Assembly (NCBI GenBank): GCA_021166815.1
Contig: JAJPEO010000083.1
Span: 1-7,058 of the forward strand
Origin: Nocardioides sp.
Lineage (GTDB): Bacteria > Actinomycetota > Actinomycetes > Propionibacteriales > Nocardioidaceae
Direction: 5' to 3'
Length of the DNA stretch: 7,058 nt
The notes below the pieces were generated by a model. The model did not search any database. It worked only from the letters and a program-made list of their open reading frames with translations, and was not told the DNA's origin. This document shows, piece by piece, positions 1-5,530 of this stretch. Both the position numbers and the translations under genes were made by a program. Each line of letters opens with the position of its first letter. Positions within the stretch are counted from its first letter, which is position 1.

Positions 1-1
1 C

Positions 2-178
2 GTGGCGGCCACCGGCGGCGACCCGCTGACCGACCCCCTGCCCGGGTCCACCGACGACACCGGTGGCGGCGAGCCCGGCGAGGCGCTCAGCGACTCCGTG
101 GAGGAGCCGCACGCCTCGACGACGCCGGACGCCCCGGCCGAGGTCGTCGACGTCGACGACGTGCCGAAGGACCGCTAG
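2..178 (+). CDS. C-terminal fragment of an unidentified protein with an acidic low-complexity tail (5' end outside window)
   Basis: An open frame runs from the left edge of the window to a TAG at 176-178, giving the last 58 residues of a protein. The segment holds 15 Asp/Glu against one Lys and one Arg, and is rich in Gly, Pro, Thr and Ser, with no aromatic residue, Ile, Met or Cys. This looks like a disordered acidic tail rather than a folded domain, ending in a Val-Asp repeat (VVDVDDVPKDR). The rest of the protein lies upstream and I cannot name it. A GTG sits at position 2, but nothing shows it to be the true start; more likely the frame continues leftward. The gene converges on the acyltransferase gene across a 37-base gap that contains a hairpin. 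Coding status is supported by G/C-biased third positions and by the stop lying just before the convergent terminator-like structure. Confidence 0.6.
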   Translation: MAATGGDPLTDPLPGSTDDTGGGEPGEALSDSVEEPHASTTPDAPAEVVDVDDVPKDR

Positions 179-196
179 ACCCCACGCACCACCACG

Positions 197-229
197 ACCG
201 CCCTGCCCGACTCGTTCAGGCAGGGCGGT
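197..229. terminator. Hairpin between convergent genes, probable bidirectional terminator
   Basis: A perfect 11-bp inverted repeat pairs ACCGCCCTGCC (197-207) with GGCAGGGCGGT (219-229) around an 11-base loop. It lies between the plus-strand stop at 178 and the minus-strand stop at 216-218, so it would be transcribed at the 3' end of both messages. The right arm is coding: it encodes the last Arg-Pro-Ala of the acyltransferase, whose TGA lies in the loop and borders that arm. Neither side has a T-tract, which is common for actinobacterial terminators. Position and a perfect GC-rich stem are seen; termination is inferred. Confidence 0.6.
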
Positions 230-1226
230 TGTCGTCGATCCAGCGGTCGATGTCCTCCCACCAGGCGTAGAGCCACTCGATGCGCTCCTCGCGCCCCTCG
301 GGGATGTCGGCGCGGGGCACCTCCCACCACCGCATGATGATCTGCTTGTCCATCGGCAGCTCGCGCCACACGTCGCCGACGGTGAGCATGTGGTCGAGCC
401 CGGTGTGGGCCACCATCAGCACGTCGGCCTCGGGCGCCGCCTCGAGCGCGGCGAGCACGCCACCCGGCCGGGGCGCGAGGACGTGGATCATCCGCTCGGC
501 GCGTACGGCCATCGCCTCCAGGCCCAGCCGCCGCAGCCGGGCGATCGCCCGGTCCCGACGCTGCGGGGTGAAGTTGCCGCCCTCGGGGAAGATCACGAAC
601 GCGTCGTTGCGGTCCAGACCCGTCGCGAGCCGCGCGATCTGCGACTCCAGGTCCTCGCCCACGCCGGGGTCGGGGGAGATGAAGCTCGCCGGGATGCGGT
701 TGAGGATCACGCTGATCGCCGGGTCCCACGCGAGGGTGTCCTTGAGGACCACCCGGGGCTCGCGGGCGTACCAGTGCAGCAGGGCGTACATGAGGGTGAA
801 GGAGTCACCGGGCCCGGCGTGGCGGCACAGCACCAGCACGGGATCCTTCGGCGGCACCCGGGGGGCGGGCCCGTCGGTGCGGATCGTCAGCGCCAGCACG
901 CGGCGCGCCTCGCGGAAGAACACGATGAGGGTGCCCTGCACGAGGTCGTAGTGGATGCCGGCGAAGTAGGGCGAGCGGATGCGCCACCCGAAGCCGCTGG
1001 CCAGCCAGAGCCCCAGCAGCACCGCGAGCAGCAGCGTCTCGAAGGTGAGGTAGACCAGCGCCACCCACGCGAGCCGCAGCGCGCGCCAGCGGCCGGGCAG
1101 CAGCGGCGAGAGCGCGGCAGCGGCCAGCACCCAGGCGGGCAGGGTCACCCACAGCACGACGGTCAGCGTGACGACGGCGGGGGCGATCACCCACCGGCGT
1201 ACGGCCCACAGCCCGAACGTGGTCAC
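216..1226 (-). CDS. Membrane-anchored 1-acyl-sn-glycerol-3-phosphate acyltransferase family protein (PlsC-like), 336 aa
   Basis: The family transfers acyl chains to lysophosphatidate or other lysolipids at the inner face of the membrane. Two hydrophobic stretches near residues 12-42 and 52-80 suggest an N-terminal membrane anchor. The acyltransferase domain follows. Block I is RHAGPGDSF with the H(X)4D pair His136 and Asp141; block III is FPEGGNFTPQ at 213-222 with Glu215. The C-terminus is rich in Trp and charged residues (about 317-332). The GTG start at 1226-1224 overlaps the patatin stop codon (GTGA, 4 bases), which favours translational coupling, and no strong Shine-Dalgarno is visible. 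An open frame extends upstream to 1871, but it overlaps patatin and begins with non-family sequence, so the GTG is preferred. At 336 aa it is longer than minimal PlsC (about 240-260 aa) because of the N-terminal anchor and C-terminal tail. The true acceptor lipid cannot be read from sequence. Confidence 0.9.
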   Translation of the reverse strand: MTTFGLWAVRRWVIAPAVVTLTVVLWVTLPAWVLAAAALSPLLPGRWRALRLAWVALVYLTFETLLLAVLLGLWLASGFGWRIRSPYFAGIHYDLVQGTLIVFFREARRVLALTIRTDGPAPRVPPKDPVLVLCRHAGPGDSFTLMYALLHWYAREPRVVLKDTLAWDPAISVILNRIPASFISPDPGVGEDLESQIARLATGLDRNDAFVIFPEGGNFTPQRRDRAIARLRRLGLEAMAVRAERMIHVLAPRPGGVLAALEAAPEADVLMVAHTGLDHMLTVGDVWRELPMDKQIIMRWWEVPRADIPEGREERIEWLYAWWEDIDRWIDDNRPA

Positions 1227-2086
1227 AGGTGTGCGTCCAGGTAGCGGCGGGAGGCGTCGTACGTCGTGTCGATCCGGCGCTGGATGCCTGCGTAGTCGCG
1301 GTGGGCCCACAGGCTGTCGTCCTTCGCCGACGTGCCGCCGGCCGGCAGCACGTGGACCTCGACCCCGTCGGGCACCTGCTCGAGCTCGCGCAGGAACCGG
1401 TGGCGCCGCGCGATCTCGAAGGACACGCGCGCGACCTCCCAGGGCCGCCTCGGCGGCTGCAGGGGACGGTCGACCCGGCCGACCTGCAGCACGAAGACCC
1501 GCGCCGCGCCCAGGGCGATCGCCCGGTCGAGCGGGATGGAGTTGACGATGCCGCCGTCGAGGAAGTGCTCGACGCCGTGCTCGGTCTCGACCTCCGCGGG
1601 CGGCAGCAGGCCCGGCACGGCTGCGCTCGCGACCACCGCGTCGACCACCGGCCCCGACTCGAACCAGTGCTCGGTCGCCCGTTCGATCGAGGCCGCGCAG
1701 GCCTGGAAGCGCACCGGGAGGTCCTCGATCCGGGTGTCCCCGAACTCCTCGCGCAGCCGGTTGGCGAGCGGCTTGTTGGAGTAGACGTGGGTGCGGGTGG
1801 ACAGGGCCCGGCGCACGGTCCGCACCGGCCGGTCCCCGACGACGTCGCGGCTGTCCGCGGCCTTCTGCCACAGCTCCAGCAGCCGGTCCACGACGGCCGG
1901 CTCCGGCTGGCGGGCGACCATCGCCCCGTTGACCGCGCCGATGCTCGTGCCGAGCACGAGGTCCGGGACCACGTCACGCTCGAGCAGGGCCCGCAGCATG
2001 CCGACCTCGACCGCTCCCAGCACCCCACCCCCGCCGAGCACGAAGGCGTCCCTGGGTGGCCCGGGCAGCCTGGGCGGGGTGGTCAC
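1223..2086 (-). CDS. Patatin-like phospholipase family protein (RssA-type), 287 aa
   Basis: Patatin-domain enzymes are serine acyl hydrolases using a Ser-Asp dyad on phospholipids or other acyl esters. The complete signature is present: a glycine-rich oxyanion loop GGGGVLG at 18-24, the nucleophile elbow GTSIG with Ser48, and the DGG motif with Asp177. The stretch ASAAVPGLLPP (153-163) before it is typical of bacterial RssA-like members. There is no signal peptide or membrane helix, so a cytoplasmic or peripheral membrane location is likely. The GTG start at 2086-2084 has AGGG (2097-2094) seven bases upstream, overlapping the TAG of the DUF3817 gene, which supports this start. The stop overlaps the acyltransferase start. 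The length suits a single patatin domain plus a roughly 90-residue helical C-terminus. The substrate is unknown; the acyltransferase neighbour suggests lipid turnover. Confidence 0.93.
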   Translation of the reverse strand: MTTPPRLPGPPRDAFVLGGGGVLGAVEVGMLRALLERDVVPDLVLGTSIGAVNGAMVARQPEPAVVDRLLELWQKAADSRDVVGDRPVRTVRRALSTRTHVYSNKPLANRLREEFGDTRIEDLPVRFQACAASIERATEHWFESGPVVDAVVASAAVPGLLPPAEVETEHGVEHFLDGGIVNSIPLDRAIALGAARVFVLQVGRVDRPLQPPRRPWEVARVSFEIARRHRFLRELEQVPDGVEVHVLPAGGTSAKDDSLWAHRDYAGIQRRIDTTYDASRRYLDAHL

Positions 2087-2095
2087 GGCTCGACC

Positions 2096-2494
2096 CTAGG
2101 TGGTCTCGGGGAACTCCGCACGCACCCGCTGGGTCGCCCGGTGCTCGGCCCAGAAGGACAGGACCGGGACGGTGCCGCTGATCAGGGTGACGATCGTGAA
2201 CTTGAGGTCCCAGCCGGCACGACGCGAGAGCGCGAAGGCACTGAACAGGAAGATCATGTAGAGCCAGCCGTGCGCGACACCGAGGTACTCGCTGATCAGC
2301 TCACCGGCGTGCTGGACGTCCGACCCGGGGGCGAACCAGGCGGGGGTGCTGTCGAACGCGCAGCGACCCTCCTCCAGGCACCACATCTCGGTGCCGTCGA
2401 AGCTGCCCAGCGGGACGCCGACGAAGAACAGGACCACGAGGAGGACACCGACGATCGAGGCCATGACCCGGTAGAAGCGGAGGTTCTTGCGCAC
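2096..2494 (-). CDS. DUF3817 family integral membrane protein, 132 aa
   Basis: This is a small membrane protein of unknown function. Family-like features are the opening LRFYRVM followed by a hydrophobic helix (about 10-29), the motif HGWLYM (75-80) leading a second helix (about 75-91), and a third helix (about 97-115) ending in SFWAEHRATQRVR. Between helices one and two lies a loop of about 45 residues (30-74) with Cys39 and Cys45, longer than I remember for typical members of roughly 100-110 aa. The GTG at 2494-2492 is chosen because it includes the family-like LRFYRVM opening; GGCGGG lies directly before it, too close for an ideal ribosome site, so the start is somewhat uncertain. A later ATG at codon 11 would cut into helix one. 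The gene begins 9 bases after the SURF1 stop and ends 9 bases before patatin, so it is co-transcribed with both. Confidence 0.85.
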   Translation of the reverse strand: MRKNLRFYRVMASIVGVLLVVLFFVGVPLGSFDGTEMWCLEEGRCAFDSTPAWFAPGSDVQHAGELISEYLGVAHGWLYMIFLFSAFALSRRAGWDLKFTIVTLISGTVPVLSFWAEHRATQRVRAEFPETT

Positions 2495-2503
2495 CCCGCC
2501 AAC

Positions 2504-3304
2504 CTATCCGTCGACGGGTTGGGCCACGGCCCCGGCCTCGGCCGTCTCCCAGGCGGTGACCGCGGCATGGGCGTCACGCCGCCAGCGCCACCAGATGAAC
2601 GCCGCGAAGGCGCCGAAGATCCACCACTCGATGGCGTACAGCAGGTTCTTCAGGCCGGTGAAGCGATCGACCTGCGGCAGCGAGTCGAGCGCCGCGGCCC
2701 GGAGGCCGTCGCCCCCGCCGGTGCTGCGCTCGGGATCGAGGACGAGGTACGCGCTGTAGAGGTCGACGTCGACGCGCTGGACCGCGTCGGCGACCCGGAG
2801 CTCGGGGAAGACGTCGTCGCCCGCGTCGTCGTCGGTGACCAGTCCGCCCTCGGGGGGCTGCAGCCAGCCGGTCACGGAGGCCGGGCCCGTGGCGGCCAGG
2901 AGGTCGGGGGACGGCTGCGCCGCCCAGCCCCGTACGACGAGCACGGCCGGCTCGCCTGCGCCGCCCACCGCCAGCGGCGCCACCGCCCAGTAGCCGTCGG
3001 CGCCCTCGTGCTCACGCCCGGAGACCCAGAAGCCACCCTCGGTCCACTCGCCCGAGACCTCCACCGGCCGACCGACGTCGAGGCCCGGGAAGGGGTCGTC
3101 GTTGCCCATCAGGTCGGTGAGCGACACCGGCGGGTTCCGCGTGAGGTCGCGCGCCTCGGCGGTGCGGCGGGCCTCCCAGGCGTTGAACTGCCACACGCCC
3201 AGCGAGACCGCGATCCCGACGAGGACCAGGGCCAGCAGCGCGGCGCCGATCTCGGTGAGCACGCTGGGCCGCTCGGGCCGTACGGGGGGCTGCTCGCTGC
3301 TCAC
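2504..3304 (-). CDS. SURF1 family cytochrome oxidase assembly protein, 266 aa
   Basis: SURF1 proteins help assemble haem-copper (aa3-type) cytochrome c oxidase, probably by handling haem a. The layout matches: a first transmembrane helix at about 18-38 leading to GVWQ (36-39), a large extracytoplasmic domain with VEVSGEW (81-87) and VVRGW (123-127), and a second helix at about 222-242 in GLKNLLYAIEWWIFGAF. Length is normal for actinobacterial members. The GTG start at 3304-3302 has GGGGAG (3320-3315) ten bases upstream, the best ribosome site in this operon. An open frame continues upstream to 5632, but that part is antisense to other genes. The residue at the position of the second-helix His (family N-H-L-x-Y-A) appears to be Asn220. 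It is the first gene of the minus operon and divergent from the MoxR gene. I leave the symbol blank because the bacterial gene has no settled name. Confidence 0.92.
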   Translation of the reverse strand: MSSEQPPVRPERPSVLTEIGAALLALVLVGIAVSLGVWQFNAWEARRTAEARDLTRNPPVSLTDLMGNDDPFPGLDVGRPVEVSGEWTEGGFWVSGREHEGADGYWAVAPLAVGGAGEPAVLVVRGWAAQPSPDLLAATGPASVTGWLQPPEGGLVTDDDAGDDVFPELRVADAVQRVDVDLYSAYLVLDPERSTGGGDGLRAAALDSLPQVDRFTGLKNLLYAIEWWIFGAFAAFIWWRWRRDAHAAVTAWETAEAGAVAQPVDG

Positions 3305-3314
3305 GGTGGCGATT

Positions 3315-3320
3315 CTCCCC
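3315..3320 (-). promoter_or_regulatory. Shine-Dalgarno site of the SURF1 gene
   Basis: On the minus strand GGGGAG lies ten bases upstream of the GTG at 3304-3302. It decides the start of a frame that is otherwise open far upstream and marks this as the translation start of the first gene in the minus operon. Confidence 0.65.
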
Positions 3321-3360
3321 GACGAGTGGTCATCGCCCACGCGCGGGCCCGGGGCGCGCC

Positions 3361-3366
3361 TAGAGT
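3361..3366 (+). promoter_or_regulatory. Candidate -10 element (TAGAGT) for a leaderless MoxR transcript
   Basis: TAGAGT fits the actinobacterial TANNNT -10 consensus and ends seven bases before the ATG at 3374. That is the spacing expected if transcription starts at, or a base or two from, the A of the ATG. No Shine-Dalgarno is visible before this ATG (the preceding bases are TCTCCCCC), which also fits a leaderless message. No convincing -35 box is found 17-18 bases further upstream, where the sequence is GC-rich. The match is seen; leaderless transcription is inferred. Confidence 0.5.
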
Positions 3367-3373
3367 CTCCCCC

Positions 3374-4339
3374 ATGACGCTGAGCCCCGAGCAGGCCCAC
3401 CGATTCGCGACCGGGTTCGGGCAGGTGACCGACAACATCGGCAAGGCCGTGCTGGGCAAGGACCACGTGGTGCGCCTGGCGCTCACCTGCCTGGTCTCCG
3501 ACGGGCACCTGCTGCTCGAGGACCTGCCCGGGACGGGCAAGACCATGCTGGCGCGGGCGCTGTCCAACTCCATCGAGGGCACCCACGCGCGCATCCAGTT
3601 CACCCCCGACCTGCTGCCCACCGACGTGACGGGCGTGACGGTCTACGACCAGAAGCTCGGCCAGTTCACCTTCCACCGCGGCCCGATCTTCCACGACATC
3701 GTGCTGGCCGACGAGATCAATCGCGCCTCGCCCAAGACCCAGGCCGCCCTGCTGGAGGTCATGGAGGAGGGGCACGTCACCGTCGACGGCGTGGCCCACG
3801 ACGTGCCGCAGCCGTTCATGGTGATCGCGACGCAGAACCCGATCGAGCAGGCGGGCACCTACCGGCTGCCCGAGGCCCAGCTCGACCGCTTCCTCATCAA
3901 GACCTCCGTGGGTCATCCCACCGCCGAGGCGACCGAGGAGATGCTGCTCGGGTCGGCGGTGCGCGACCGGGCCCGTCTCGTCGAGCCGGTCGCCTCGCGC
4001 GAGGACATCACCCAGCTGCGCGAGTGGGCCTCGCAGGTCTACCTCGACGCCGCGATCGTCCGGTTCGTACGCCAGCTGGCCGAGGCGTCCCGCGAGCTGC
4101 CCAACGTGCGCATGGGCCTGTCGGCGCGCGGGTGCCTGGCGTGGATCCGGGTCGCGAAGACCTGGGCGGCCTCGCAGGGTCGCACCACGGTGACGCCCGA
4201 CGACGTGGTCCAGCTGGCCCACCCGGTGCTGTGCCACCGCCTGCTGCTGGAGCCGCAGGCCCAGTTCAGCGGCGTGGAGGTCGACAGCGTGATCGACGAG
4301 CTGCTCGCCCAGGTGCCGCCGCCGTCGCACCGCGACTGA
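3374..4339 (+). CDS. MoxR family AAA+ ATPase, 321 aa
   Basis: MoxR ATPases are hexameric chaperone-like AAA+ proteins, often paired with DUF58 or other vWA proteins, and thought to remodel or mature protein complexes. The ATPase motifs are all intact: Walker A EDLPGTGKT (49-57, Lys56), Walker B IVLADEIN (109-116, Asp113-Glu114), sensor 1 IATQNP (151-156), the arginine-finger region LPEAQLDRF (165-173, Arg172) and sensor 2 GLSARG (248-253, Arg252). The C-terminal helical lid runs from about 212 to 315. Length is typical, and the protein should be cytoplasmic. The ATG at 3374 is preferred because family homology begins a few residues later and a -10-like TAGAGT sits just upstream; the frame is open back to 1229, but that part is antisense to the minus operon. 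It is the first gene of the plus operon, 9 bases before the DUF58 gene. Confidence 0.95.
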   Translation: MTLSPEQAHRFATGFGQVTDNIGKAVLGKDHVVRLALTCLVSDGHLLLEDLPGTGKTMLARALSNSIEGTHARIQFTPDLLPTDVTGVTVYDQKLGQFTFHRGPIFHDIVLADEINRASPKTQAALLEVMEEGHVTVDGVAHDVPQPFMVIATQNPIEQAGTYRLPEAQLDRFLIKTSVGHPTAEATEEMLLGSAVRDRARLVEPVASREDITQLREWASQVYLDAAIVRFVRQLAEASRELPNVRMGLSARGCLAWIRVAKTWAASQGRTTVTPDDVVQLAHPVLCHRLLLEPQAQFSGVEVDSVIDELLAQVPPPSHRD

Positions 4340-4348
4340 GCCCGGTCG

Positions 4349-5530
4349 ATGTCCTCCGTCCTCTCCCGCGTACGCCGTGCCGTCGGCGTCCTGACCCCGG
4401 CAGGCCGCGCACTGCTGGTGCTCGGGCTGCTCGGCATGGGCGTCGGTGGATGGACGGGGCTGGTCGAGCTGCGCGTGGTCGGCGCGATGTGCCTGGTGCT
4501 GCTGGTCCTGGCCGTGCCGTGGCTGCTGCTCCCGACGGGGCTGGCGGGCACGCTGGCCCTGCACCCCCCGCGCACGGTGGCCGGCAACGAGGTGGGCGTA
4601 CGGGTCACGCTCACCCGCGACGGTGGCGTACCCCTGTGGAACCCGCTGGTCAGGATCCCCACGATCGAGGACACCGCCTGGGTGCGCCCGACGTCCCTGC
4701 GCCGCGGCCAGCAGCGCAGCCACACCCTGGTCCTGCCGACGACCCGTCGGGGCGTCTTCCCCATCGGTCCGGCCGCGTTCCTGCGCACCGACCCGCTGGG
4801 GCTGCTGCGCCGGTGGCGCGAGGCGGCTCCCGCGGTGGACCTCTACGTGCGCCCGGTGATCGTGGGCCTGGACGCCCTCGGCCTGGGGCAGATGCGCGAC
4901 CTCGAGGGGGCCGCGACCGACCAGATCTCCATGAACGACCTCGCCTTCCACGCCCTGCGCGAGTACGTCCCCGGCGACGACATGCGCCACGTCCACTGGC
5001 GCTCGTCCGCGCGCGCCGGCGAGGTGCTGGTGCGCCAGTACCAGGACTCCCGGCGCAACCACGTCGGCGTCGTCGTCGACCTCGCAGGCGCGGCGTACGG
5101 CAAGGACCCGCGGCCCGGCTTCGAGCTCGCCGCGAGCGTCGCCGCGTCGCTCGTGTCGGCCGCCGCGGCGGACGGGCAGCAGATCACGCTGCTCGCCGGC
5201 GAGGAGCGGATGCCCGGCCGCAGCGGGCACGACGTGCTCGACGCCCTGTGCCGCATCGAGCCGGTCGACGAGCCGACCCTCACGGAGGACCTCGTCGTCG
5301 CGGCGACGGTGGCGAGCGACGCGAGCATCCTGTTCGTCGTCACCGGCGGCCACCACGGCGACGACGACGACACGGCCGCGGCGCTCTGGCTGCTGCCGCC
5401 CGACACGCGGGGCGTGGTCATCCGGGCGGTGCCCGGGGTCGAGCCGGGAGTCGTGTGGGCACAAGGACGTGAGGTGCTCACCGTGGGCGCCCTCGCCGAC
5501 CTGCCGGGGATGATGAGGGCCGTGCGGTGA
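4349..5530 (+). CDS. DUF58 domain-containing protein, 393 aa
   Basis: DUF58 proteins are membrane-anchored vWA-like proteins encoded beside MoxR ATPases; their biochemical role is poorly defined. Two N-terminal transmembrane helices lie at about 20-37 and 43-61, followed by a beta-rich region (about 65-170). The DUF58 signature is LREYVPGDDMRHVHWRSSAR at 203-222, with a nearby VRQYQ (228-232). A vWA-like strand, VGVVVDLAGAA (239-249), contains Asp244 but lacks the serines of a DxSxS metal site. The ATG at 4349 is the first possible start after the MoxR TGA in this frame, with only a weak ribosome site, so translation may depend on ribosomes finishing MoxR. The stop overlaps the next gene's GTG by 4 bases. 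An acidic HHGDDDD loop (335-341) is present near the C-terminus. The family assignment is firm; the function is inferred from the neighbourhood. Confidence 0.93.
   Translation: MSSVLSRVRRAVGVLTPAGRALLVLGLLGMGVGGWTGLVELRVVGAMCLVLLVLAVPWLLLPTGLAGTLALHPPRTVAGNEVGVRVTLTRDGGVPLWNPLVRIPTIEDTAWVRPTSLRRGQQRSHTLVLPTTRRGVFPIGPAAFLRTDPLGLLRRWREAAPAVDLYVRPVIVGLDALGLGQMRDLEGAATDQISMNDLAFHALREYVPGDDMRHVHWRSSARAGEVLVRQYQDSRRNHVGVVVDLAGAAYGKDPRPGFELAASVAASLVSAAAADGQQITLLAGEERMPGRSGHDVLDALCRIEPVDEPTLTEDLVVAATVASDASILFVVTGGHHGDDDDTAAALWLLPPDTRGVVIRAVPGVEPGVVWAQGREVLTVGALADLPGMMRAVR
5515..5519 (+). promoter_or_regulatory. Shine-Dalgarno site of the TgpA-like gene, inside the DUF58 coding end
   Basis: GAGGG lies seven bases upstream of the GTG at 5527-5529, within the last codons of the DUF58 gene. 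It fixes the start of the following gene and, with the GTGA overlap, indicates coupled translation. Confidence 0.7.

Larger units (their letters stand above)
3305..3373. promoter_or_regulatory. Divergent intergenic region between the SURF1 and MoxR operons
   Basis: These 69 bases separate the two divergent operons and must contain, or sit next to, both promoters. They hold the SURF1 ribosome site, the TAGAGT element for the plus strand, and a GC-rich block with overlapping palindromes: GGGCCC at 3345-3350, GGCGCGCC at 3353-3360, and an interrupted GCGCG/CGCGC repeat at 3341-3345 and 3355-3359. The block could be an operator or merely composition. No clear minus-strand -10 hexamer was recognised. 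Confidence 0.45.

Noticed and set aside
63..1244. Plus-strand open frame of 393 codons antisense to the acyltransferase
   Set aside because: The composition is that of a reversed coding frame, and a well-recognised gene lies on the other strand in the same place.
216..1871. Acyltransferase as a 551-residue protein with a long N-terminus
   Set aside because: The extra N-terminal 215 residues overlap the patatin gene in another frame and look like arginine/glycine-rich shadow; the GTG in the GTGA overlap at 1226 is the sensible start.
1229..4339. A plus-strand open frame of 1036 codons ending with MoxR
   Set aside because: The first roughly 715 codons are antisense to patatin, DUF3817 and SURF1, and have shadow composition. 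MoxR homology starts at the ATG at 3374.
4337..4351. The MoxR stop and the DUF58 start are in the same frame, suggesting readthrough into a fusion protein
   Set aside because: Only three codons separate TGA from ATG, but no readthrough context or recoding structure is seen; one in three adjacent gene pairs would share a frame by chance.
5353..5375. GAC repeat near the end of DUF58 as a possible microsatellite
   Set aside because: It is a short run encoding Asp residues in an acidic loop, within normal coding bias for this GC content.
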